Shown: piece after piece, positions 16,401 through 25,300 of the stretch
Layout of the letters: every line of letters begins with the position of its first letter
Numbering within the stretch: position 1 is the first letter of the stretch
DNA from: Chitinophagaceae bacterium
GTDB lineage: Bacteria; Bacteroidota; Bacteroidia; Cytophagales; Cytophagaceae
Assembly: GCA_028288365.1 (NCBI GenBank)
Contig: JAQBNU010000027.1
Span: forward strand, 62,001-126,000
DNA length: 64,000 bases
Direction of reading: 5' to 3'
Program-made: the position numbers and the translations under genes
The notes under the pieces: model-generated
What the model saw: the letters and a program-made list of their open reading frames with translations, nothing else
What the model was told of the DNA's origin: nothing
The model's database searches: none

Positions 16401-17945
16401 GCAAGAAATATTGTATCGGGAAATGGTGGCGATGGCATTTACCTCCACAACGGTTGTGCAGGTTCTCTCATCAAAGCCAATTTTGCAGGATTGGGTAGAG
16501 ACGGATCAACGCTGATTTCAAATACCAATAGTGGTATCAGGGTATGGGGAGACGCTACGTCTAACGGCATCACATTCGGAGGTTCTACGCATGCAGAACG
16601 AAATGTGTGTTCAGGTAATGGTCTTACGTCAGCGGGCCTTTCAAGAGACGGGATACGAATAGAAGGAAATGCGAGTAACCATACGATCAAAGGGAATTAT
16701 TGTGGTACCGATTCAACAGGAACCATCGCTATTGGAAACATGTGGGCCGGTATTTCTGTCAACGAAGTAAGTAACGGTATCATAGGAGGGACGGGTACTT
16801 ACGAAGGGAACATCAGTGCGGGCAATCACCACGAAGGGATCTACATGAGAAACACGGTAAACTGCGTAGTGGTCAATAACCGCGTAGGTACAGATAATAC
16901 AGGAACGATCAACCTGGGTAACGGAGAGTTCGGCATCAACATGGTACAAGTCAGTACCAACAACACCATTGGTGGAAGCCTGGCAGAAGCTAACTACATC
17001 GCCAACACAGGAGCGGATGCTACACAGTATTCAGGTTCGGGAATATTTGTGGATAGCGTTTCGCAGTACAATAAAATTGTCCGTAATAAGATTTATTGCA
17101 ATGCCGGTTTGGGTATCTATGTGAAGACGACCGGTAACGAAGGCATTGCTCCTCCTGTCATCACTGCCGCTGATCCCAATACGGTAAGTGGAACAGGCAG
17201 CATCAACGGAGATTCCATTCATGTGTACCACACGAATGTATCTGGCGGTGCCTGCGATTGCGAGGGAGAGACCTTCATCGGTGCTACTGTTGTATCCGGT
17301 GGTACATGGTCTATTACGCATAACCTGAATTACACGCTTCCTACTGCTTACAACGTTACTGCCACAGAAACAACAGCCAATAAAAGTACGTCACAATTTT
17401 CTCCCTGCAACAGTGCACTGCCGGTGGAGTTTGTTGCTTTCACTTTAAGTAAAACCGGACAGCGCTCGGTAGACCTGGTCTGGAGCACGGCATGGGAAGA
17501 GAACAATAGCCATTTTGTGGTAGAACGCAGTTCTGATGGAAAACAGTTTGAAGCCCTGAGTTCTGTAAATGGCAAAGGAAGTTTTCAGGGTTTGTCGCAG
17601 TATGCAGCAATAGATGATGAGCCGTTGATGGGCATCAATTACTACCGCATTCGTCAGGTAGATGTAGACGGCCATTCCACGACGACGGCCATCAAAGCAA
17701 TCGAATGGGATGGAGACGGCTTGCAGATCATCATTACCACAAGTAACGTGGGTATTCTTTCTCCAGAAAACACCACAGCGAGCTACGGTGTTTACACAGA
17801 GTTGGGTCAACAGTTATTGAGCGGACAAGTGCAATTGGCAACCAACGTTTACAAGCCTTTATCACTGGGGCTTCCCGAAGGGATTTATTTGTTTTATGTG
17901 ACTACGCCTACGAAAAGTATTTGGAAAAAGATACCAATAAGGTAA
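13410..17945 (+). CDS. Giant right-handed beta-helix surface protein with T9SS sorting domain
   Basis: A 1511-residue secreted protein. The signal peptide MKTVFYWMSLWLLLYATPSQA precedes a region (residues about 22-1260) of parallel beta-helix repeats rich in Asn and Gly. The recurring lines are (T)IQNNYIGFDSTG, RGNNGDGI, VLIGGSTYNLRNVIGNN and IKGNFIGL, in a super-repeat of about 122-123 residues. A fibronectin-like segment follows (ALPVEFVAFTLSK through NYYRIRQVDVDG). A C-terminal domain, SYGVYTELGQQLLSG through IPIR, looks like a degenerate type A T9SS sorting domain. The fold is shared by polysaccharide-binding or -degrading proteins and adhesins. No catalytic residues could be picked out, so a cell-surface adhesin or glycan-binding role is inferred. 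Confidence 0.85.
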   Translation: MKTVFYWMSLWLLLYATPSQALTFVVDNLLNADPGGVYVVGDGTNTLRKCIRLANANAGLDNINFNIATGPFIILSASTLTVTDPVNINGYSQPGAAAGSLLIQLVASANGIQLLSLNAGSDGSTIRGLVMYTNNTGTVAIQANSSNNHVISGNYIGTDITGASRGGTTSLQNGIDLNGATGCTIGGTSGAITRNIVSCCSSIAVRIRSTSTNTTVQGNYIGTTVTGNAIPAVANGNNAIDINSSNNQLIGGSVYAARNVIGGSTIGINVQTCATLTIKGNMIGIGANGTTALANTAQGIRVQSTCSAVTIGGGLRPERNVISSNGNDGINMSGTITGLTIQNNYIGFDSLGVLARGNNGDGIDVSNASTILVGGSTYNLRNVIGNNTAVGLKLTTSTVSTVIKGNFIGLGADGSTSAGNTSQGMNISTAVAVVVGGPLTAERNVVGANGNDGIQVNPATGLTIQNNYIGFDSTGILSRPNAGDGMELDNSSSVLIGGTAYNLRNVIGNNTQDGIRMSNSTVSVTIKANFIGLTAKGAAAGNGSVGIQVSTATAVTIGGPTVYERNVIGSNNGDGMTLNIITGLTIQNNYIGFDTLGLAARGNAGDGIEVSGSSSSTVLIGGSTYNLRNVIGNNTQDGLRLNNILVSLIVKGNFIGLSLNGTAAPNANNGVDVNTAVNVSIGGLLVQERNIVSSNTQRGITINTASPVTIQNNYVGTDSTGMINRGNGQRGISVSQCASNLVIGGTVFAARNISSSNGQIGVAYDNSPGALLKGNFIGVAKDGITAMGNGQQGVLVSNCNSTIIGGSTLAERNIVSSNTGRGIEITNSNSITVVNNYIGVDSTGMAARGNNNNGLTVSNCLDPVIGGIAQGNLISNNMGHGISIQGTSSRAIVKGNIIGFAVNGNTAMGNTAGHGLEINASINAVVGGTAVAERNLIGNNFNHGIRVNASSGVTIQGNYIGVDVTGLLARGNGMTNSNNGIDADQSANLVIGGTTYSARNIVSGNGGDGIYLHNGCAGSLIKANFAGLGRDGSTLISNTNSGIRVWGDATSNGITFGGSTHAERNVCSGNGLTSAGLSRDGIRIEGNASNHTIKGNYCGTDSTGTIAIGNMWAGISVNEVSNGIIGGTGTYEGNISAGNHHEGIYMRNTVNCVVVNNRVGTDNTGTINLGNGEFGINMVQVSTNNTIGGSLAEANYIANTGADATQYSGSGIFVDSVSQYNKIVRNKIYCNAGLGIYVKTTGNEGIAPPVITAADPNTVSGTGSINGDSIHVYHTNVSGGACDCEGETFIGATVVSGGTWSITHNLNYTLPTAYNVTATETTANKSTSQFSPCNSALPVEFVAFTLSKTGQRSVDLVWSTAWEENNSHFVVERSSDGKQFEALSSVNGKGSFQGLSQYAAIDDEPLMGINYYRIRQVDVDGHSTTTAIKAIEWDGDGLQIIITTSNVGILSPENTTASYGVYTELGQQLLSGQVQLATNVYKPLSLGLPEGIYLFYVTTPTKSIWKKIPIR
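14421..15560 (+). repeat. DNA-level repeats within the beta-helix gene
   Basis: A 31-bp stretch beginning GGCCTTACCATTC is identical at 14421-14451 and 14790-14820, 369 bp apart. Diverged copies start near 15156 and 15528. The spacing is 366-369 bp, a 122-123-codon super-repeat built from two half-units of about 61 codons. Confidence 0.75.
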
Positions 17946-17972
17946 TGCGATAAGTTAGTTATAGGTCATGTA

Positions 17973-18004
17973 AAAAGCCATCATATATGCGATGGCTTTT
18001 TTAT
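17973..18004 (+). terminator. Terminator of the beta-helix gene
   Basis: The 10-bp perfect stem AAAAGCCATC (17973-17982) / GATGGCTTTT (17991-18000) continues into TTTTTT, 28 bp after the stop codon. Confidence 0.9.
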
Positions 18005-18020
18005 TGAATAAGGACTTCGG

Positions 18021-18272
18021 AAGTGCTAAAGATCAGTTCAGAGGTCATCTAGTTTACCTCTGAACTGATCCGGATGAGTATAGAAGTGAACTAGATTACT
18101 TCTGAAGTAATCTAGTTCACTAAAGAGGTTATATTGTTTACTTCGGAGGTGATCTGGTTTAGCAAAGAAGTCTTCCGGATTACCTCCGAGGTCATCTGGT
18201 TTAGTAAAAAGGTAATCGCGTTTACTTCGGAGGTGATCTAGTTTACCTCCGAAGTAAACTTTAATGACCGGA
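18021..18272. repeat. Twelve-unit array with exact 21-bp period and embedded long palindromes
   Basis: Units start at 18021, 18042, 18063, 18084, 18105, 18126, 18147, 18168, 18189, 18210, 18231 and 18252. No unit gains or loses a base although the units differ from one another by up to about half their positions. Most begin AAGT or AGGT, and the common core is AGGTNATCTGGTTTA. Three long perfect inverted repeats lie inside: a 15-bp arm pair (18031-18045 / 18056-18070), 17-bp arms (18085-18101 / 18105-18121) and 14-bp arms (18221-18234 / 18245-18258). It lies between the beta-helix terminator and the delta-60 operon. There are no spacers of CRISPR type. The rest of the gap, 18273-18440, shows nothing clear. 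Confidence 0.9.
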
Positions 18273-18447
18273 ATTTTTAAAAAGAGTGAAATTTTAAATT
18301 GAATTATAAGCTAAACAAACAGTACGATTTTGTGTCTAAGTGCTGGTTTCTCCCTCTAAAAAGCCATGTCCTTATGAATTAGCTTAAAACCCGCTAAAAT
18401 CCGTAAGAATTTCTTCCAAAATTGACAATAAAGTTACACCACTCTCT

Positions 18448-18455
18448 TATCTTTA
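18448..18455 (+). promoter_or_regulatory. Possible -7 box TATCTTTA for the delta-60 operon
   Basis: TATCTTTA is one base from the TAnnTTTG consensus and lies 23 bp before ATG 18479. A TTG at 18422-18424 is a possible -33 element but its spacing (23 bp) is longer than usual. This is weak evidence. Confidence 0.3.
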
Positions 18456-18478
18456 CACCTTACACGAGACGACACTAT

Positions 18479-21400
18479 ATGACGACACGTAAACTCATCT
18501 TCACCCTTTTCCTGATCAGTTGTTTTTTCAATTGCTTTGCACAACCCGGTACACTGGATGCGAGTTTCAATAGCACAGGTATTAATACCTTTTCTTTCAA
18601 ACAAAATACTTCGGCTGAACATGTAGCAGGTTCTGCTGCTGATACCTTAGGAAACATTTACATCACAGGATCGGAAACGACTACTTTTACTATTCCTTTT
18701 GTGATTAAAGTTCTTCCCAACGGTAAATTGGATCGTACATTTGGAACAAACGGGAAAGTGACACTGGATTTTCTAGAACCTAATTCCTTTGTTCCGGCGG
18801 CTATTGTTATACACCCTGATGGAGGAATTGTATTAGCAGGTTATCACACTTCCTCTTCGCTTGAATTACCATGTATTGTTAAGTTATTGCCTAATGGATC
18901 ATTAGATCCTAGCTTCAATTATACAGGCACAGGTTATACGGATTTTCCTTCTTCTTATGCAGCATCTGGTTCGGGTGCGACCTTTACTGCGGTGCATGTA
19001 AGTTCTACAGATATCATAGCGAGCGGTTCAACGGCAGGCGTTGGCAATGCAGGAAGTAACTTTTTAGTGGTTAGAGTGAATGGAACAAACGGTACTCCCT
19101 TAGATGGCTGGGGTAATGGAAATGGAGAACAACCCATTGATTTTGGTGCTACACCGGATTACTCCACTTGCTCTGCTTTGCTTGGAAATATTTTGTACAT
19201 GGCGGGTAGCACTGGAACTAGTAATGATATGGCTATTGCTGCCATTGACGTTACTTCGGGAAGTTTGTCAACTAGTTATGCTGCGGGCTTCGGATATGAA
19301 ACTCTTCCTTTGATAGGAGGTACAAGTCTCAACTCTTGTAATGCCATTCAGGTGGCATCTGACGGGAGTGTGGTGCTGGGAGGTTATGCAACAGATGGAT
19401 CAGGAAATAATAATTTTATGATTTATCAATTGTTATCAGACGGTTCTTTCGGCTATAGTCAAATGTATACCATCGGCTCTTCTACCGACAGTAAAGCATA
19501 TTCTCTTTCACTCGATGAACCTAACAATGGTCTTTTGATAGGAGGCAGCATTAAGAATCCTGTCAGCGGCATTTACAGTTGGACACTTATTCGTACCAAC
19601 TACGCTACCGGGGCGCAGGACAATATATTTGGCGTTCAAAATTATACGTCTGTTACATCCAGCGCTTTTGACGGGATTGCGGACATCATCCATTTGAAAG
19701 ACAACAATTATATATTGGGCGGCAGCATCCGTTACCCGATAACAGGTACTACAGATATCAAAGTTAAAAAAGTCGATCCAAGTGGTGTGGCAGTGGCTGC
19801 TTACGGCAGTGCTTCGGAAGGTACGTTCTGGGTCATAGACCAAAGCTCTTATGTCACAGACATGGCAAAACGCAGCGATGGTAAGTTGTGGGTCTGCGGA
19901 AATTACAAAGACGCTAGTAGCGGCATTGAAATTCCTGTGATAGCACTGATGAACCCCGACGGAAGTTTTGATACCGGCTTCGGAGGCACGTCTGGTGCCG
20001 ATGCCGGAGTGCTGGAATTGCACAATATCGCACCTTCTACCATTGTCAATGGAATAAGAGTAGGCTCATTTGCATTACAAGGCAGTGACCTTATCGTAGC
20101 AGGAACTTATTTAGACACCAACCTCTTTGTCATTCGTGTAAAAAGCGATGGTACGCTGGACAATAGTTTCAACGGAAATCTAAAATTCAATGACCTCCCA
20201 GGACCTAATGGAAAAGGAGCTTATGCGCATCAGGTGTTGGTTCAGCCGGACAATAAAATTCTGGTATACGGATACCTTGGAGGAAGTCTTGTCATAGGTC
20301 GCTACAACAGTGATGGAACACAAGATGCAGGTTTTGGTGGTGGCACAGGATATTATGTACAAGACAGCACAGACATTGGTGATTACGATGTACTGGGTGT
20401 TCAGCTTGCATTGCAGGCGGATGGCAAAATAGTAGCAGTCGGTACACATGTTACACCTTTTACCAGTTCAGAAGATCTATTGGTCTTTCGCCTCAACACC
20501 AATGGTACACGCGATTATACCTTTGCTTCCTCAACACTGGGCTTATTCACTTATAACACAACTGGTCCAAATGGAGTACAGTCCGCTACCAGTGTATGCA
20601 TCAATTCCAAAGGCAAAATCATTGTAGGAGGATTGGTTCAAACAAGTGGAAGTCCAGTAGCGCGTACAGAGCAGACGGCCAGCAGCACGTACAATTATCT
20701 TTTACTACAGGTGAATCCTAACGGTACATTGGATACCACATTTGCTTTACATGGTGCAGCTTCTATCAACGCAGGCTATTCGGTACAAGGCATCCTGGGA
20801 TTGCAATTGGAAAATGACAACGCCATAGTAGCCACAGGTGTGGCTACGGATATTAATAATAAAGACTACGCAACGGCTTTGCGTTTTAATGCGTCAGGAT
20901 CATTGGACAATACCTTCAACGGCCAGGGTCATTATGCGATCAGCCGAGGTTATCCGAAGAAAGCATTGATCCTTGGGGGCAGTTTATACGTGCTGGGAGG
21001 AGATGATAAATTAGACAACAGTCCCTACGGATATATTGCCAAATTAAAACTGGGCAGTGGTCCGGTCATTAAAACGACTTATCTCGCTTTGCCCAATTAC
21101 ATCAACAAATATTACGGAGACAAACCCTTCCAGGTGAAGCCAGTGACCAATAGTCCGGCGCCTATTCAATACTCGGTAAGTGGTTCTGGTTGTGCAACGA
21201 TAGACGCAGCTACTGGTTTGGTGACAATGACTTGCGCGACCATCAATCCTCCGGTTACCATTATGGTAGTTCAACCCGCTATATCCGGCTACACGGCTGA
21301 TACAGCGTATACCTATTTGAACATTCAAAGAGGCACACCTACTATTGTGTTTGATGAACAAGGGGGGATAATCGGAGAGAAATTTCAACTGGCGTTTCAA

Positions 21401-22207
21401 ACGAATTATAACGATCCTACTTTAACGTATTACACACAGCTTAATCCTTACTACTCTCCCTATTTATCTTTGTACAATAATGACAGTATAGAAGTATTAG
21501 CAGAAGGAACAGCAAGCGTGACGATCTACTTTTCTGGTACCAATAATTTTGAAGCGGCTAATGTGACGGCAATTATTCACGGATATACACAACTTGTGGC
21601 ACCTGTTGCATCGGACGATGCCGCGGTATTGACGAGTGGATTGGACAACGATGCGGTCATTCAAGTGCTGGCTAATGACCAGGCCTTTTCTGGACAAATT
21701 CAAAAACAAAGCATTGACCTTGATCCGAGCACACCTCTTATCATAGACACTGTTTATGTATCGCCTTCTTTGGGATTATTTTTTACAGATACGACAGGTG
21801 CCGTACATTATGTGCATTTCGTAGGCTTCATCGGTTCGGGATCTATTAACTATACCATAAGAGATAACCACAATCAGGTATCAGCAGCAGCAAAGATCAG
21901 TGTAGCGGTACAAGTCCAAGGAGAAAAACCGGCGCTCAAAGCAACGGAGTTGTTTACACCCAATAACGATGGGCTAAACGATGCGTTTGTGATCGGTTTT
22001 GTAGATCTGGAGAAAACCAACATTCTAAAAATATACGATCGCAATGGCGAAGAACTATTTACATTCAGCGATTATAAAAACGACTGGGCAGGTGACATGC
22101 CGAACGGGAACAAGGCAGAGAACGGAATTTATTATTACCTCTTCACAGAAGGAGCTGATGGTGGCGACCAGCGTGAACTGAAAGGGGTAGTGGAATTGAG
22201 AAGATAA
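18479..22207 (+). CDS. Secreted delta-60 repeat protein with type B T9SS (gliding-motility) sorting domain, copy 1
   Basis: A 1242-residue protein. ATG 18479 (MTTRKLIFTLFLISCFFNCFA) gives a clean signal peptide; the in-frame TTG at 18422 would add 19 polar residues. Residues about 25-850 are delta-60 repeats, seen as GTLDASFNSTG, LPNGKLDRTFGTNG, QPDNKILVYGY, LQADGKIVAVGTH and GTLDTTFA. These probably form beta-propeller-like blades. Ig/cadherin-like domains follow (about 870-1150, including VASDDAAVLTSGLDNDA and INYTIRDNHNQVSAA). The end, ATELFTPNNDGLNDAFVIGF through ELKGVVELRR, is the gliding-motility-associated (CHU_C, type B) sorting domain. It is the first gene of a probable operon with a paralogue, PorP/SprF and a CHAT protein. 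Confidence 0.88.
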   Translation: MTTRKLIFTLFLISCFFNCFAQPGTLDASFNSTGINTFSFKQNTSAEHVAGSAADTLGNIYITGSETTTFTIPFVIKVLPNGKLDRTFGTNGKVTLDFLEPNSFVPAAIVIHPDGGIVLAGYHTSSSLELPCIVKLLPNGSLDPSFNYTGTGYTDFPSSYAASGSGATFTAVHVSSTDIIASGSTAGVGNAGSNFLVVRVNGTNGTPLDGWGNGNGEQPIDFGATPDYSTCSALLGNILYMAGSTGTSNDMAIAAIDVTSGSLSTSYAAGFGYETLPLIGGTSLNSCNAIQVASDGSVVLGGYATDGSGNNNFMIYQLLSDGSFGYSQMYTIGSSTDSKAYSLSLDEPNNGLLIGGSIKNPVSGIYSWTLIRTNYATGAQDNIFGVQNYTSVTSSAFDGIADIIHLKDNNYILGGSIRYPITGTTDIKVKKVDPSGVAVAAYGSASEGTFWVIDQSSYVTDMAKRSDGKLWVCGNYKDASSGIEIPVIALMNPDGSFDTGFGGTSGADAGVLELHNIAPSTIVNGIRVGSFALQGSDLIVAGTYLDTNLFVIRVKSDGTLDNSFNGNLKFNDLPGPNGKGAYAHQVLVQPDNKILVYGYLGGSLVIGRYNSDGTQDAGFGGGTGYYVQDSTDIGDYDVLGVQLALQADGKIVAVGTHVTPFTSSEDLLVFRLNTNGTRDYTFASSTLGLFTYNTTGPNGVQSATSVCINSKGKIIVGGLVQTSGSPVARTEQTASSTYNYLLLQVNPNGTLDTTFALHGAASINAGYSVQGILGLQLENDNAIVATGVATDINNKDYATALRFNASGSLDNTFNGQGHYAISRGYPKKALILGGSLYVLGGDDKLDNSPYGYIAKLKLGSGPVIKTTYLALPNYINKYYGDKPFQVKPVTNSPAPIQYSVSGSGCATIDAATGLVTMTCATINPPVTIMVVQPAISGYTADTAYTYLNIQRGTPTIVFDEQGGIIGEKFQLAFQTNYNDPTLTYYTQLNPYYSPYLSLYNNDSIEVLAEGTASVTIYFSGTNNFEAANVTAIIHGYTQLVAPVASDDAAVLTSGLDNDAVIQVLANDQAFSGQIQKQSIDLDPSTPLIIDTVYVSPSLGLFFTDTTGAVHYVHFVGFIGSGSINYTIRDNHNQVSAAAKISVAVQVQGEKPALKATELFTPNNDGLNDAFVIGFVDLEKTNILKIYDRNGEELFTFSDYKNDWAGDMPNGNKAENGIYYYLFTEGADGGDQRELKGVVELRR

Positions 22208-22332
22208 CAAAGAGATATAGTCAGCTAGGAATTTGGGGAAGAATACATAGCATGTGTGGCAGTAGATTGTAAAAAATCGGCTGCTCAGAAAAAAATTAAA
22301 AGAATAAAACAAAAACAAACCGATTCATTTTT

Positions 22333-25300
22333 ATGATGAAACATTACTGCTTTGCACTACTTGCTTTTGCTGTTACGCTAAGCACTGCGTGGGCTCAACC
22401 AGGTGCACTCGACCCAGCCTTTGCTACTAAAGGGCTTAAGAAATTTTCCTTCCATCATAACCTGTCGAATGACCAGGCGCTTGCTTCTGTGCAGGATGCT
22501 TCGGGCAATTTGTACGTTGCGGGTTTTGAAACCAACAGCAGCGGAGGCCAGAATCCTTTTGTCGTAAAAATGCTTCCTTCCGGTAAGCTTGATCCAACGT
22601 TTGGAACAGAAGGCAAAAGCGTTTTCCCAATTGGCAGCAGTGGTGAATTCTTCTATCCCAATTCTATAACGCTACAAGCGAATGGGAAAATTGTAATGGC
22701 TGGATATTTCAACTATGTAGGAGATGGAAGCTCTCAATATGCCAGCGTGCTTCGATTGAACGCAGACGGATCACTGGATGAAAACTTTGGTCCAAATGGG
22801 GGCTATTATACTTACATCTCAATCTCAGCTTATACGTCTGTTGTCATCGCTAACAATATGATTTTTGCTACAGGCGGAACGTATACCCCGACCTATCAAT
22901 ATGCTGATTTTATTATTTCTGTGCTGGATACGACAGGTTCTCCTACATATCCTGCAAGCTTCGAGGGATACGCCGCTATGGACATTAACTTCTCTCCCTT
23001 ACAGATAGCAGATTATGCGACCTGTTCTGCACTGGATGGGAACATTCTTTATATAGGAGGAATGACGACGGATACAAATGGTTACACAGCGTTTGGTTAT
23101 TCAGCATTTGATATAACCACCATGGATACCGTAGCGGGTCGTGGAAATGTACTCTTGCCTATTGTGGGAGGCAGCACGGGGACGCTCAATACTTGTACGT
23201 CAATTAAAGTAACGGCTAATCATGAATTACTCTTTGGTGGTTATGTCGATTATTTTGACAGCAACAACATGCGTGATTTCTTATTGTATAAAATAGATGC
23301 CAGCGGTCAGCCTGATGTTACGTTTTCATCTACTGGTTCTCAAACGTATAAATTAGGAGCGAATCTTTACAACTCCATTACCACTATGTTGTTAGACGGC
23401 AGCAATGTGTTGTTGGCCGGTAGCAGCAACATTTCATATGCTGACTTACCAATGTGGGGTGCCATAAGGGTGAATACTTCCAATGGGGTTGTCGACGGTA
23501 GCTTCTCTTCCGCAAACATTTCCATTATTCAAGGTTCTGACGAATGCATCACCAGTGTTGCCAAGTCGATTGATGGCAGTTATTATTTAGTAGGAACATG
23601 GAGTTCGACAAATAATGAAGATGCACTCGTAAAGAAAATCACACTCAATGGTTCTAATGTAACAGGCTTTGGTAGCGGTTCGCAAGCGAACTTCTGGATT
23701 GAAGATTACGATGCAGTAATTACCGACCTGGCGAAAAGATCAGACGGAAAATTCTGGATCAGCGGTTACTATTTCGATCCAGTCAATGGTGGCTTCATCG
23801 GAGCGATTGCTTTGTTAAACAGTGATGGCAGTACAGATACGACAACTATTAAAGGCAATTCAGATGCTGGGGTGATTAACATCGATAGTTTGATGAAAGC
23901 CTACAATGGTTTTCAAAATGCACAGGCTACAACTATTATCTTGGAATCGTCAGGAACATTATTGGTAGCAGGAATTTATCTAAATGCTTTGGACAGTGCA
24001 GATGCTTTTATTCTTCGCTTAGGTACAGACGGAAAATTGCAAACCTCTTTTAACGGCGGTGCAGCTTATAATTCCTTTTCGATGGATAATTGTTATCCTC
24101 AGGAGATTGTTGTGCAACCGGACAATAACATACTGGTTTATGGTTACGCCCGCCAGATACTTGCTGTGGCACGCTTCAATAGCAATGGTACCCTGGATGC
24201 AACATTTGGTAATGGGAATGCTGGCATCTTCCTGTTCGGCGATCAGGTGAACGATGACATAGCACTCAACACGGTACAGATGCAATTGCAATCGGATAAT
24301 AAAATAGTCTGTTCAGGAACATATTATGGGAATGATACTTATGGAGATTTTTTGGTTTTCCGATTGACTACGGCGGGTGTTTTAGACAATACATTCGGTA
24401 CAGGCGGTTTCTATACGTATCCGTTCAATACGAGCGGAGGTGACATTGCTTCTGCACTTGCTATTAAATCCAACGGACAAATTCTGGCAGGAGGTCAAAT
24501 GCAACTTTCGGGCACCAGCTACCAGTATGCCATGCTGCAGCTCAACAACGACGGCACATTGGACAATACCTTCGGAAGCACAACACAGCCAGGAACATTT
24601 ACCTACAATGCCGGTTATGAGCAACACGGCATCAGAGGACTTCACATAGAAAGTGCCAACGCCATCGTAGCTTCGGGTATGGCAGGAGCCAGCAAGGGTT
24701 CTTTTTACATCACGGCTTTACGCGTCACAGGAACCGGACAACTGGATCAAACTTTTAACGGACAGGGTCACGAGACCATTGCTTTAGGATATGCCAGAAC
24801 CTCAAAATTATATAACGGGCAACTATATGTCATTGGAGCTACAGATAAACCAATCAATACGCCGAAGCTAGGGCAGATTGCCCGATTGAACCTGGGTACA
24901 GGGCCAGTCATTAAAACAACGAACTTACAGTTGCCGGATCACATCAACAAAACATTCGGCGACGATCCTTTCTTTATTAAACCCATTACCAATAGTTACG
25001 GTCCGATCACTTATAGTATAACTAATGGAGCTGACCAGGGAACAGTAGATCCAAAGACAGGTTTGGTGACGATAAAAATGGTTCCTGGTGATGAATATCC
25101 TCTTACGATACAAGCATACCAGGCCGCAGTATCAGGCTATACGGAAGCCTATGCTTCGGTTATAATCTATATTAGTCAGGCCCTTCCTACTATTGTATTT
25201 ACCGATCAGGGAGGTATAATAGGAGATACGATCAGGCTTTCGTTTCAAACAAATTCTGACACAACCTATGGTTATTATTATAATTTCAGTTCCCCCAATT

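Noticed and set aside
18021-18272. CRISPR array
   Set aside because: The units are contiguous 21-bp degenerate repeats with no unique spacers, and no cas gene is present in the window.
19508-20023. 171-codon minus-strand frame within the first delta-60 gene
   Set aside because: Composition and lack of start signal indicate a shadow of the coding strand.
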